From Bacteriovorax sp. PP10 (GTDB taxonomy: Bacteria; Bdellovibrionota; Bacteriovoracia; Bacteriovoracales; Bacteriovoracaceae), in contig NZ_JAYGJQ010000001.1 in the NCBI RefSeq assembly GCF_035013165.1, positions 1,612,001-1,676,000 of the forward strand: a stretch of 64,000 nt of DNA. Direction: 5' to 3'. The position numbers and the translations under genes were made by a program. Positions 15,943-24,228 of the stretch are shown here, piece by piece. The notes beneath the pieces are model-generated. The model had not been told where the DNA came from and did not search any database. It was given only the letters and a program-made list of their open reading frames with translations. Numbering within the stretch: the stretch's first letter is position 1; each line of letters opens with the position of its first letter.

Positions 15943-16623
15943 CTAATTTTTCTTGGGCGGAATAAAACATTCGAAAACAACTTTATAGGCCTCTTGTCTT
16001 TCGCGACCAGTTAGATAAGGTCCGACTGTTTTCCAGATATTTAATTTATCTTTCATTGGCAATTTGCATACACCAACACCACTTTTGATGTAACAACCCG
16101 GGTGATAGGCAAGAGTGAATTCTGTAATGTGATTACATGTTTTTGTTTGCTCCGCTTTGTTAGTTGAAGTCGGGCAATTGCCTTTCACTTCACACTCATC
16201 AACTAAACCTTTTTGCAGACAGACCATCACTGTGTAAATCCACTCAACACCAACTTTAGAAAAAAGTCCGTCATTGATATTTTTTACATAAGCAGAACAA
16301 GTCGGGTGGGCAAGTTTCGTAAAATAATTTACACCGACACTTTCGCACTTATATTTTTCTTCCATGCAGTTATAAAAACCACAAGTGGTATAGGGAAAGC
16401 ATGATTCTTTTTTCGGGAGAGTGAGGTATTGGTAATCATCTCTTTGACTGAGGCAAGATTCAGGACTGGCACCGCAATCGCCCCACTGCTTTTCTAGCGT
16501 TGAAAGGTAAGTCGTCTTCAAGTCTCTTTCTAAAATATATTTAATCTCTATTCCAGGAATAGCAGCAAACAAAAGTTGAGGAACTAAAAATAAAAAAAGA
16601 AATGATTTTTTCATACTACTCAT
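15943..16623 (-). CDS. Exported Cys-rich protein, unknown function
   Basis: The product has 226 residues (or 223 from the Met at 16614) with a Sec signal peptide (MKKSFLFLFLVPQLLFA) and about 15 Cys, many in close spacing (CFPYTTCGFYNCMEEKYKC, PTCSAY, VCLQKGLVDECEVKGNC), so a disulfide-rich periplasmic or secreted protein. The start ATG overlaps the stop of the upstream gene (ATGAGTAG), indicating coupled translation; the second ATG, 9 bases on, is equally possible. No family recognised. Confidence 0.7.
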   Translation of the reverse strand: MSSMKKSFLFLFLVPQLLFAAIPGIEIKYILERDLKTTYLSTLEKQWGDCGASPESCLSQRDDYQYLTLPKKESCFPYTTCGFYNCMEEKYKCESVGVNYFTKLAHPTCSAYVKNINDGLFSKVGVEWIYTVMVCLQKGLVDECEVKGNCPTSTNKAEQTKTCNHITEFTLAYHPGCYIKSGVGVCKLPMKDKLNIWKTVGPYLTGRERQEAYKVVFECFIPPKKN

Positions 16624-16954
16624 GAGTCACTTGAATTTCTTTTTTCTTTTTATCCAGAGTCACTTCAAGCACCACATTTTTATATTTTGTCGGCGCTTCA
16701 AATTTATAAATTCCACGAGCAAGTTTTTTAAACTCTAAGTTTTTACCTTCAAGAGTTTTTATGCCTACTACCGAAGCTTTTTCCAGGTCTTTATAAGGCC
16801 CATTGTGCTCAAGCTTTTGGTCGTAAATGTAAACCATATTATCATCAAGCATTAAGCAGACTTTCTCTTCTTTAAAAGAAGAAGGGCAGTGAGCAAAAGC
16901 TATAGACGCAGTTGATAAGCAAATAATTGCAGTCAGGATGTTTTTTATTTTCAT
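16616..16954 (-). CDS. Small exported protein, unknown function
   Basis: The 112-residue product has a Sec signal peptide (MKIKNILTAIICLSTASIAFA) and a mature part starting HCPSSF with a second Cys in VCLMLDD. The remainder (LEGKNLEFKKL, YKNVVLEVTLDKKKK) looks like an all-beta domain of about 85 residues. It is coupled by overlapping codons to the Cys-rich exported protein downstream, so the two probably act in the same compartment. Confidence 0.7.
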   Translation of the reverse strand: MKIKNILTAIICLSTASIAFAHCPSSFKEEKVCLMLDDNMVYIYDQKLEHNGPYKDLEKASVVGIKTLEGKNLEFKKLARGIYKFEAPTKYKNVVLEVTLDKKKKEIQVTHE

Positions 16955-17062
16955 AGTAATAAGGCTACTTATGAAAAATCAGGATGTCATGGGTTGACTC
17001 ACCAGGTCGTTGAACTTTTTTATCATTAGTCTTTCCCTTTTTGATTCAGTATATTCCGGTCC

Positions 17063-17914
17063 ATGAAAAAAACTAAGTTCGCTCTGTGTTTATTTTTATT
17101 ATCCCTTGCTTCAACAGCGTTTGGAGCAAAGATCATTCCTGAAAATGATCTAAATAATCCACCTCTTATCATCAAAGACTTTGATACCGTTTCTGAACAT
17201 GACTTCAATGTCATCACCAGCACTCTTTATAAATTGTATGCACCGATCATCGAAGAAAAAAGCGGACTAAAGTTTGTTATGATGACCGACTGGCAAGACG
17301 GAGCAGTGAATGCTTATGCTACACGCACACCGGATGCATGGAATGTGCATATCAACGGTGGGATCGCTCGCGCAAAAGGCATGACGACTGATGGACTTGC
17401 TCTAATTATCTGCCATGAAATCGGCCACCACTTAGCTGGAGCACCGAGAACATTTCATTACGACGGCTGGCCTTCAGCAGAAGGGCAGGCCGATTATTTT
17501 GCTACATCAAAATGCTTAAAGAAGTATTACGCCCAACTTTCAGTTGAAGGATTTGCTATCGATAGCAGCATCCCGGAAAAAGTTCTGATGGATTGTAATG
17601 GTGTGTATAAAAATCTTGCTGATTTAAAAATTTGCGTGCGCTCACAAATGGCCGCACTAGACTTCGCTCATTTCTTAAACTCACTTCCAGATGTAAGAAC
17701 CCCCGTCTTGCTTGAGGCCACTGATCCAAAAGTCGTGAAGGGGACAAACATGAATGATTATCCAAAACCTCAATGCCGTTTCGATACTCTTTATCAAGGT
17801 TCTTTGTGTTCATTAAATTCTGATGTTGCAACTTCAGAGACAGATGCTAAAATTGGTCACTGTAATGATGAATCAAAACCCGGCACACGACCTCGCTGCT
17901 GGTACAAACCCTAG
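17063..17914 (+). CDS. Exported HExxH metalloprotease-like protein
   Basis: The 283-residue product has a Sec signal peptide (MKKTKFALCLFLLSLASTAFG). The zinc-binding motif is CHEIGHHLAGAP (His118-Glu-x-x-His122), followed 18 residues later by WPSAEGQADYFA with Glu140 and Asp144 as candidate third ligands, a gluzincin-like layout. The C-terminal half carries several Cys (KCLKKYY, DCNGVY, ICVRSQ, QCRFDT, LCSLNS, RCWYKP). The same core is found in the protein at 58729, so they are paralogues. A TATATT box (17050-17055) ends 7 bp before the ATG and no ribosome site is present, suggesting a leaderless mRNA. DedA follows after 10 bp. Confidence 0.75.
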   Translation: MKKTKFALCLFLLSLASTAFGAKIIPENDLNNPPLIIKDFDTVSEHDFNVITSTLYKLYAPIIEEKSGLKFVMMTDWQDGAVNAYATRTPDAWNVHINGGIARAKGMTTDGLALIICHEIGHHLAGAPRTFHYDGWPSAEGQADYFATSKCLKKYYAQLSVEGFAIDSSIPEKVLMDCNGVYKNLADLKICVRSQMAALDFAHFLNSLPDVRTPVLLEATDPKVVKGTNMNDYPKPQCRFDTLYQGSLCSLNSDVATSETDAKIGHCNDESKPGTRPRCWYKP

Positions 17915-17924
17915 GCCTTAAAAA

Positions 17925-18563
17925 ATGGATTTTCTTCACCTTGTTATCGACTTCATTCTGCACATTGAAGTTCATCTTGATTATTTAATTCAAACTTACC
18001 ATGCTTGGACTTATTTAATTTTGTTCATGATTATTTTCTGTGAAACAGGAGTCGTGGTTCTGCCATTTCTTCCAGGTGACTCACTACTCTTTGCTATCGG
18101 AGCTTTTGCAGCAAGGGGATCGTTTGATTTCTGGACCATCTCTTTAACTCTCCTGGTAGCAGCTATTCTTGGCGATAGTTTGAACTACACGATTGGAAAG
18201 TATGTCGGCCCTAAAGTTTTTTATAAAAATGATTCGAAGTTTTTTAATAAAGGGCATCTGCTAAAAGCTCAGGCCTTTTATGAAAAGTACGGCGCTAAAA
18301 CGATTATCATCGCACGTTTTATTCCCATCGTTCGCACCTTCGCACCTTTCGTTGCGGGGATTGGTGAGATGACGTACAAAAAGTTTATGACTTACAATGT
18401 GGTGGGAGCGGTTAGCTGGATTTTTATTTTCATTCCGTTGGGATACTTTTTTGGGAATTTAGCTTTTGTTCAACAGAATTTTAAATTAGTTATGATTGCG
18501 ATTATTGTGATTTCGGTTTTACCGCCGATTATTGAATATCTTCGAGAGAGATCTAAAAAATAG
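17925..18563 (+). CDS. DedA family membrane protein
   Basis: A 212-residue inner-membrane protein of DedA/VTT family: signature [25 protein letters not shown] cut here as ETGVV and LPGDSLLF (about 42-57), and the second half motif [20 protein letters not shown] with the essential Arg pair (about 125-144). Four to five hydrophobic segments. DedA proteins are linked to undecaprenyl-phosphate/lipid translocation and membrane homeostasis. It lies 10 bp behind the metalloprotease gene and shares its terminator at 18612. Confidence 0.9.
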   Translation: MDFLHLVIDFILHIEVHLDYLIQTYHAWTYLILFMIIFCETGVVVLPFLPGDSLLFAIGAFAARGSFDFWTISLTLLVAAILGDSLNYTIGKYVGPKVFYKNDSKFFNKGHLLKAQAFYEKYGAKTIIIARFIPIVRTFAPFVAGIGEMTYKKFMTYNVVGAVSWIFIFIPLGYFFGNLAFVQQNFKLVMIAIIVISVLPPIIEYLRERSKK

Positions 18564-18611
18564 CTGCAGCTATTTTTTGCGGATTATGTAATTCAAGACA
18601 AGTTATTATAC

Positions 18612-18641
18612 AAAAAAAGCCCTCTTTCGAGGGCTTTTTTT
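18612..18641. terminator. Bidirectional terminator
   Basis: Stem GCCCTC/GAGGGC (18619-18624 and 18629-18634), loop TTTC, flanked by A7 and T7 so that it works on both strands, between the convergent dedA-like and dacB genes. Confidence 0.9.
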
Positions 18642-18644
18642 GTA

Positions 18645-19958
18645 TTAATGTAGATTTCCTTCAATAGCAGTAAAGTCATCTTCTGCATGATCAAGATCGA
18701 AGTTCTTCACGTTCTCATCATTGTCATAAGCATGGAATCCTTCAACCTGGTAACCAAAAACTTTTGGTCCACCCATTTCAGTTAAAAGAACTTTTACCAT
18801 TTCATTTTGAACAGCTTTTGCTCCGTTGATATCAGTTGTCTGGTTAAACACACCAAAGAAGCTGAATCCTTTTTGTGTACTCATCGCACCTGCAAGAGTT
18901 GATGTGTGCATAAGTGTTCCAGTCTTTGCTACGAATGTATTTTTTAAGTCAGCTGAGTTCAGACGGTTTCTAAAAGTCCCTTGATCGTTACCTGGAACTG
19001 CAACGACATCTTCAAGTTCTTTTTGTTGTCTTTCAGCAGAAGCTTTTAGTTCAGAAATAAGGTTGGCCATGATCGCGCAAGATGCATAGTTATCAACTCT
19101 TTTTCCATCAATTGTCGATGGAAGTCCTGAACCATTATAAAGTTTAATTTGATCAGCAGTTAAGCTGAATCTATCAGCTAAAAACTTCTCAAATCCTTCA
19201 GCTCCACCTAGGTCTCTAAAAATTGTGTGAGCAGAGTAGTTGTTCGACTTAACGTTTGTTTCTTTTAAGTACTTGTATAGTTCAGGTGAAGTTAAAGTTA
19301 AAACTTTAACATCGTCCCCAGCAAGAGGATTTGAATCAACATACTCAACAGTATCAACACTGAAGTTTACATCTTTAACAAAACGGTCTTTTTTAGCAAG
19401 ACTTGCTAAACGATCGTACTCAGCTCTAAAAACTTTAGACCATGAAGCTGTATTGAAATAAGTTTTGATGTTCTTTCCGTTAGAGTCTCTTGTGATTAAC
19501 GGGTATTCATCAGTGTGAACTTGAGCGTTTGGATTGATTTGAATATTTTTATCGTAAGTGATTTTATCAAAGTGCTTGTACCCAAGTGTGTTTAATTGAG
19601 ACACAAGGAAAAGCATTTTTTCATTACTCATGAATGGATCGAAGCTTCCTTGAAGGTGAAGGTTGTTCCCTTTAATGAAAAGCTTAGTGTCGTATCTATA
19701 GTTCACACCTTTTTGTTCAACTGCCCAAAGAGATGTTAAAAGTTTCGATACTGATGCCAGACGAATTTGTAAATCAACGTTCTTACCTTGAAGAACACCT
19801 TTTTCATCTGTGTAGCAGTATGACTGCTCTGTAGTTGGAGCTACTTTATAAGTTTTTAAAAGTTTATCGAAACTTGCATCAGTCTTTACTGAAGCGAATG
19901 CCGAAGTCGTGCTCATTGCAAGCAATGCTGCCGTCGTAATTTTTTTTGTTAGTGTCAT
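18645..19958 (-). CDS. dacB: D-alanyl-D-alanine carboxypeptidase/endopeptidase (PBP4-type)
   Basis: A 437-residue peptidase S13 family protein with a Sec signal peptide (cleavage near AFA-SVKT). Catalytic motifs: SVSK (Ser69, Lys72), SNN (in VKSNNYSAH, about 240) and KTG (in FVAKTGTL, about 347). It trims or cleaves peptidoglycan cross-links in the periplasm. The spacing between SxxK and SxN is shorter than in E. coli DacB, so the insert domains are reduced. GAGGG lies 8 bp before the ATG. In Bdellovibrio relatives such enzymes help round up prey cells; a predation role here is inference only. Confidence 0.9.
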   Translation of the reverse strand: MTLTKKITTAALLAMSTTSAFASVKTDASFDKLLKTYKVAPTTEQSYCYTDEKGVLQGKNVDLQIRLASVSKLLTSLWAVEQKGVNYRYDTKLFIKGNNLHLQGSFDPFMSNEKMLFLVSQLNTLGYKHFDKITYDKNIQINPNAQVHTDEYPLITRDSNGKNIKTYFNTASWSKVFRAEYDRLASLAKKDRFVKDVNFSVDTVEYVDSNPLAGDDVKVLTLTSPELYKYLKETNVKSNNYSAHTIFRDLGGAEGFEKFLADRFSLTADQIKLYNGSGLPSTIDGKRVDNYASCAIMANLISELKASAERQQKELEDVVAVPGNDQGTFRNRLNSADLKNTFVAKTGTLMHTSTLAGAMSTQKGFSFFGVFNQTTDINGAKAVQNEMVKVLLTEMGGPKVFGYQVEGFHAYDNDENVKNFDLDHAEDDFTAIEGNLH

Positions 19959-20220
19959 ACAAGGCCCTCTAGGTAGTAATGTGTGGACTGGGTATAGCGC
20001 ACGAGGACATTACGATCAATGGATCTTGTAAAATCTATAGGTTCGCTCATCTAATGATGTCTTAGACTTGTTTGGTGTCAAAGTGACCCCAGTTTGTAAG
20101 TGTATTTAGTAAGATATGAGGTTTTTCTCAAAACCTTACATTAACACTCGGGAATTGCCCGAACGGTTTGGGTGGGCTAAGTTTTATAGACAAATTTTAT
20201 ATTCCTTATAAGGAGCTATT

Positions 20221-20811
20221 ATGAAAACTTTATTACCACTTATCGCTGCCGCTGCTCTATTTGCTGGTTGTGAGAGAATTGAAGGACAACTAAACGTAAC
20301 GAAAGCTGTGAAGCTTGAGAACTCAAGAGGGAACTCTAGAACGATTGCAGTAGGGACTTACACTGCAGACATCAAAGCTAATACTAAGAAGAAAATCACT
20401 CTTCGTTTAAACAACGAAAGCGATGAAAAATATGAATTCAACATTCCAGATGGATCTATTCCAACTAACGGAACATTCTCTTATAAATCAGCCACAGTTG
20501 GTCAACCAGTAGATCTAAGCGGATCTGTGGCGACAAACGTAACTGAATCAGGAATCGGTCAAACGACTGAGTCTTGCCAGTACCAACAACCGGTTCAATC
20601 TTGCTGGCCTCTACCAAATGGTGGAATGAGCTGTTCAACTCATATGGAAACTAGATTTGGAACAAGATGGATCCAGTACTTTGATAGAACAACTTCTAGA
20701 GATGTAGGTCTATCAATCGCTGTAGCTAATACGAATGAAGAAGCTGCTCAGTTCTCTGGACACAATACAACTGTTGAAAGAGTTGTAATGAACGCTTCTC
20801 AGTGCCGTTAA
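20221..20811 (+). CDS. Lipoprotein, unknown function
   Basis: The 196-residue product has a lipobox (LFAGC, Cys17) after a short hydrophobic core, so it is lipid-anchored. The mature part is polar and beta-rich (ADIKANTKKKITLRLNN), with a Cys cluster in the middle (ESCQYQQPVQSCWPLPNGG, then MSCSTH) and a final Cys near the end (SQCR). AAGGAG precedes the ATG. No family recognised. A bidirectional terminator follows. Confidence 0.75.
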   Translation: MKTLLPLIAAAALFAGCERIEGQLNVTKAVKLENSRGNSRTIAVGTYTADIKANTKKKITLRLNNESDEKYEFNIPDGSIPTNGTFSYKSATVGQPVDLSGSVATNVTESGIGQTTESCQYQQPVQSCWPLPNGGMSCSTHMETRFGTRWIQYFDRTTSRDVGLSIAVANTNEEAAQFSGHNTTVERVVMNASQCR

Positions 20812-20832
20812 TTTTAAAATTAAAATAGAAAT

Positions 20833-20862
20833 AAAAAGGCCTCCGAAATGGAGGCCTTTTTT
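20833..20862. terminator. Bidirectional terminator
   Basis: Stem AAAAGGCCTCC / GGAGGCCTTTT (20834-20844 and 20850-20860) with loop GAAAT and T/A tracts on both sides; its right edge overlaps the stop codon of the convergent gene at 20861. Confidence 0.9.
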
Positions 20863-21211
20863 ATGATACTTTCCAAGCTGGACCTGGCGTAATTGAATAT
20901 TTCTCACGAATCGCTACGATGTCATCCAGGATATTTTCCTGTTCAAGATAGTAACCCAACTCATCCAGCACTTCTTCTTCATCAGTCGTTAAAAGAATAC
21001 CACTCATGTAATGTATGTATTCCTCACCATCTTTTTGAGATGAAGTGATGATCAGATTGTATGGCCCGAGAGTTCCTTTTTTAATTTCAATCATTGTTTG
21101 ATTGGGAAGGCGATTAAATTTATCACCCATTAAAAGAGTGACGTCTTCGAAGATTTCCTTTTCTAGGGAAATCTTGAAATTGATGTTTTTATATTCGGTT
21201 TCAAAATTCAT
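20861..21211 (-). CDS. Conserved-looking cytoplasmic protein, unknown function
   Basis: The 116-residue acidic protein has no signal peptide, membrane segment or Cys. The pattern of charged and hydrophobic residues (FEDVTLLMGDKFNRLPNQ, EEVLDELGYYLEQENI) suggests a compact alpha/beta fold. No ribosome site precedes the ATG; a TATTAT box ends 6 bp upstream, again suggesting a leaderless mRNA, with a poor -35. Divergent from the zinc-finger/histone gene, 51 bp apart, so their promoters overlap. I cannot name a family. Confidence 0.6.
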   Translation of the reverse strand: MNFETEYKNINFKISLEKEIFEDVTLLMGDKFNRLPNQTMIEIKKGTLGPYNLIITSSQKDGEEYIHYMSGILLTTDEEEVLDELGYYLEQENILDDIVAIREKYSITPGPAWKVS

Positions 21212-21262
21212 GATAAAATAATAATAACTGAATTTTTTAGAAATGTATAAGGGAGTCTTTTA

Positions 21263-21730
21263 GTGACAGAAGCAACTTATTGGCGAAAATGCGGTAGCTG
21301 TAAAAAAGAAATTGGGTTTAATACGATTTATCAGGTGTGTAACGTTAGTACATGCAGAAAGATGGTGTTTTGCTCAGTAGACTGCTGGAACCTTCACAAT
21401 CCGGTTATGAATCACAAAAGCTCATGGGCCGAAGAAAACAGATCCCCTAAAAAAGAAAACTACCGGCCAGAAGAAGATGGAAACGCTCAGAGAAGAATCC
21501 TGGTGACCAATAGGACATCAGAATCGTCGAGTGCTGGCAGTGCCAATGAGGAAGAAGTTCTTATCGTGGCCTCAAAGTTAAAACAATACGTAAAAGATAA
21601 GTACGATATGAACACTTCGGCCAACGTGATGGAGGCCCTTTCTCGAATCGTGAGAAGGCAAACTGACCGTGCCATTGAGCGCGCGAAGAGTGAAGGAAGA
21701 AAAACATTAATGGACCGTGATTTCGAGTAA
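21263..21730 (+). CDS. Zinc-finger plus histone-fold protein
   Basis: Start GTG at 21263 with AGGGAG upstream; 155 residues. The N-terminal 51 residues hold C10-x2-C13, C26, C31, C37, C41, H45 and H51, a cross-brace zinc-binding pattern similar to ZZ or MYND/HIT-type fingers. A disordered, charged linker (about 52-96, rich in Ser, Glu, Asn) follows. Residues 97-155 read as a histone fold: helix 1 EEVLIVASKLKQYVKDK, loop, long helix 2 NVMEALSRIVRRQTDRAIERA, then a short helix with RKTLMDRD, where R-T/K-T plus RD is typical of the second DNA-contact loop. This resembles the Bdellovibrio bacterial histone Bd0055 type. Probably a DNA-binding chromatin protein; the finger may recruit a partner. 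Operon with the next gene. Confidence 0.75.
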   Translation: MTEATYWRKCGSCKKEIGFNTIYQVCNVSTCRKMVFCSVDCWNLHNPVMNHKSSWAEENRSPKKENYRPEEDGNAQRRILVTNRTSESSSAGSANEEEVLIVASKLKQYVKDKYDMNTSANVMEALSRIVRRQTDRAIERAKSEGRKTLMDRDFE

Positions 21731-21742
21731 GGGACAAATAAA

Positions 21743-22480
21743 ATGCAGTTGCTTTATCCGCTAGAATTTAGAAATTCACTCGAGGTAAGACTCGATAGTG
21801 CTCATTTGGGTGGCGATCACCATGATGAATGGTGTGATATTTATAAACTTGAAGACCTCTCACAACTTGATCAGCTCAATCTTTTAATTGGTCTGGGAGA
21901 TTTTTTTAAATTCATGCCGGTGATGTCGTCGACTCCCAAGGGCCAGATTAAAAAAGACATTCTCAAGCACGAGATCACAGACTCGGTGACATTTTTTGGT
22001 GGAAGCTTTTTTCCATTTCACCTGGGGCACATGAGCTGTCTCGAGCTTTGCCCTGAGAAAAACATCGTTTTAGTTCTGGATTGCAATCCACACAAAGAGC
22101 AGATGGATAAAATGAATCCTTATGATGATTTTATGCATTTGTGCCAGACTTTAGCAGACACTCCATACTCAGTTTACCCGGGATTTTTTGGCCGAAATAA
22201 ACCAAATCCTACAGCGAACTGGCTTCCACTGGTTAATATCCGTGAGAAAAATTTCCTGATGGGGGATGACTCTTTCATGAGTCTCTTGAAATGGAATGAA
22301 CCAGAGAAACTTTTGAATGCTTTGACGAAACTTTACGTTGTTCCCAGAGAGTATGATGTCGAAGAATACAGTGATCAGATAAAAAAAATTAAAGAGATCA
22401 ATCCAAAAATTGAAATTATCGTTCTTCCAGACCACCCGTACAAAAATTTAGCGTCTTCAAAAATCAGAAATCAAAAATAG
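21743..22480 (+). CDS. NadD-like nucleotidyltransferase family protein
   Basis: A 245-residue protein whose central part is a cytidylyltransferase/NMN-adenylyltransferase fold: FFGGSFFPFHLGH (GGxFxPxHxGH, about 84-96) and the C-terminal SSKIRNQ matching the (I)SSTxIR motif. Those two motifs bind ATP phosphates. Unlike NadD, about 80 extra residues precede the catalytic core and the C-terminal helices after SSKIR are missing. It may make a dinucleotide cofactor or act on another substrate. The ATG is 12 bp behind the histone-fold gene, so they share a transcript; a terminator follows. Confidence 0.7.
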   Translation: MQLLYPLEFRNSLEVRLDSAHLGGDHHDEWCDIYKLEDLSQLDQLNLLIGLGDFFKFMPVMSSTPKGQIKKDILKHEITDSVTFFGGSFFPFHLGHMSCLELCPEKNIVLVLDCNPHKEQMDKMNPYDDFMHLCQTLADTPYSVYPGFFGRNKPNPTANWLPLVNIREKNFLMGDDSFMSLLKWNEPEKLLNALTKLYVVPREYDVEEYSDQIKKIKEINPKIEIIVLPDHPYKNLASSKIRNQK

Positions 22481-22495
22481 AATTGAAATTTAGGC

Positions 22496-22527
22496 AAAAA
22501 AAAAGGCTCCCAGAGGGAGCCTTTTTT
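22496..22527. terminator. Bidirectional terminator
   Basis: Stem AAAGGCTCC / GGAGCCTTT with loop CAGAG and long A and T tracts on either side, between the nucleotidyltransferase gene and rpsD, which converge. Confidence 0.9.
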
Positions 22528-22541
22528 GAATTTCGTGAAAA

Positions 22542-23165
22542 TTATGGTTTAACTTTCCAATAGAATTCCGTTACCAACTGACCAGCGTATTCGAAAGGAA
22601 TATCACTTGGAAGTGGAAGGTCTACAGCTGTAGCAATTTTTCCATTGATTGTGTAACAAGCAGGAACCGAAGGAAGTCTTGGAGTTGCCTGAGCTTGTTG
22701 GTAGTTAAGAGAAGCGAATCCTCTTTCTGTAAGAGTGATTACGTCACCTTTTTGGATAGTGTAACCAGCTACGCTGATTTTCTTTCCGTTAACTAGTACG
22801 TGTTGGTGAGAAACCATTTGGTTTGCAGCCAGCATCGATGGAGCCCAGTTAAGTCTGAAGATTACGTTAGCAAGTCTTCTTTCAAGAGTAATTAAAAGAG
22901 AATCCATCCACGCTTGAGACTTGTCTTTTTTAGCTTTCTTTACGTAGTTAACTAATTGACCTTCTCTGATTCCGTAGTGGTATCTAAGTTTTTGTTTTTC
23001 TTTTTGACGAACAGCAAAGTCAGAGATTTTCTTTCTCTTGTTACCGTGTTGTCCTGGACCGTATGGTCTTCTTTCTAAAGCGCCTGCTTTTCCTAGACCT
23101 GGAATTTCAATTCCTAATGATCTTTGGATTTTAAAACGGCTTCTACCTGTAGTACTTCTTGCCAT
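22542..23165 (-). CDS. rpsD: 30S ribosomal protein S4
   Basis: Start chosen at 23165 (MARSTTGRSRFKIQRSLG), preceded by AGGGG at 8 bp; a longer frame to 23258 has no support. The 207 residues show the S4 N-terminal domain (RRPYGPGQHG, KLRYHYGIREGQL) and the S4 RNA-binding domain (LERRLANVIFRL, ANQMVSHQHVLVNGKKI). It nucleates 30S assembly by binding 16S rRNA. It is zinc-free (no N-terminal Cys set). It stands alone here instead of in an rpsM-rpsK-rpsD-rpoA cluster, which suggests a translocated or second copy of S4. Confidence 0.95.
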   Translation of the reverse strand: MARSTTGRSRFKIQRSLGIEIPGLGKAGALERRPYGPGQHGNKRKKISDFAVRQKEKQKLRYHYGIREGQLVNYVKKAKKDKSQAWMDSLLITLERRLANVIFRLNWAPSMLAANQMVSHQHVLVNGKKISVAGYTIQKGDVITLTERGFASLNYQQAQATPRLPSVPACYTINGKIATAVDLPLPSDIPFEYAGQLVTEFYWKVKP

Positions 23166-23290
23166 GAACTGACCCCTAAATATGATTAACTTTGTAACAA
23201 CTTCAACTTTTTGGAGTTGTGATTTAATAAAAAATACGTCCGTTAGTAATACCGGCAAGCAATTGTCATGTCAAGATGAGAAAAACACGT

Positions 23291-24148
23291 TTACTTCACA
23301 AAATCTAAATATAGTTTAAGGAGTTCAAGCGTTTGGAGTCCCGGGCGGCCATTTTTGACTGCGTGGTTCTCGATTTTCGTGACTGGGACAATATTTCGCG
23401 TAGTGCTAGTTATAAAGCACTCGTCGGCATCTATAAAGTCTTTTTTCGTGAGACTTTTTTCAATTAGAGGCAACGGAAGCCTGCCATCTTTAGACATCTC
23501 GATCAAAGTTTTTCTGGTTAAGCCGTCCAGCACTCCGTCGGCCAGGGGCGGAGTATATAATGTTCCGTCCTTGATGATCCAGGCGTTGCTGGTTGTGCCC
23601 TCAGTGACGAATCCATGAGTATTGATGAGGAAAGCATCGTAGGCAGCACGCTCGTGCGCCTCGCGGTTAGCGAGGATGTTTTCCTGGTAGTTTCCGGTTT
23701 TCGGGAGCGATCCAGAGGCTTCGATTTGTTTTTGATAGAAGATCATCGAAACGCCGTCAGTGACCCACCATGCAGGGTTGGGCTTAATTTCTTTAGTAAA
23801 GATGACCAGATTATTAGGGCCGGATAATTCTGTATCAAGGCCTAGGTCACTGTTGGTTCCGCGAGTGAGAACAATTCTTATGGTGACGTTCTGGTAAGGA
23901 GACGCTTCAACTGTTTTTAACACTTCGCTGGTGATGACTTCTTTTGAGTAAGTAGGGATGAGGGAGATTTTTTCGGCCGAGAGAAAAAGGCGATCAATAT
24001 GGCGCTCGAGACGAAAAGGCTTCTTGTCGAAGGTGCGAGTGGCCTCATAGACTGAATCGCCGTAGAGGAAGCCTCGGTCAAATACCGAGATCTGAGCTTC
24101 AGGGCCTTTCATCAGATTGCCGTTAATGTTGATTAAAAAATCTTCCAT
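23291..24148 (-). CDS. Class IV PLP-dependent aminotransferase
   Basis: From the Met at 24148 (MEDFLININ) the product is 285 residues, normal for the IlvE/Dat/PabC fold. Visible features: VFDRGFLYGDSVYEATRTF near the N-terminus (substrate and phosphate contacts), PKTGNYQENI with the PLP-binding Lys, EGTTSNAWI phosphate cup, and ITSTTRNIVPV near the end. It could be a branched-chain aminotransferase or D-amino acid transaminase; the sequence alone does not decide. A longer in-frame start at 24196 adds a poor 16-residue extension. Confidence 0.85.
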   Translation of the reverse strand: MEDFLININGNLMKGPEAQISVFDRGFLYGDSVYEATRTFDKKPFRLERHIDRLFLSAEKISLIPTYSKEVITSEVLKTVEASPYQNVTIRIVLTRGTNSDLGLDTELSGPNNLVIFTKEIKPNPAWWVTDGVSMIFYQKQIEASGSLPKTGNYQENILANREAHERAAYDAFLINTHGFVTEGTTSNAWIIKDGTLYTPPLADGVLDGLTRKTLIEMSKDGRLPLPLIEKSLTKKDFIDADECFITSTTRNIVPVTKIENHAVKNGRPGLQTLELLKLYLDFVK

Positions 24149-24228
24149 AGTAGAGAACCTATAGAATTTATTGGGATAAATCAATCCATAATTCATTGAC
24201 GTTTAGATGATATAAAAGAGATAATTTT

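Noticed and set aside
15708-15980. 90-residue open frame on the minus strand
   Set aside because: It overlaps two genes and its translation is a frame-shifted shadow of the PAP2 remnant, which is in another frame and has the recognisable motif.
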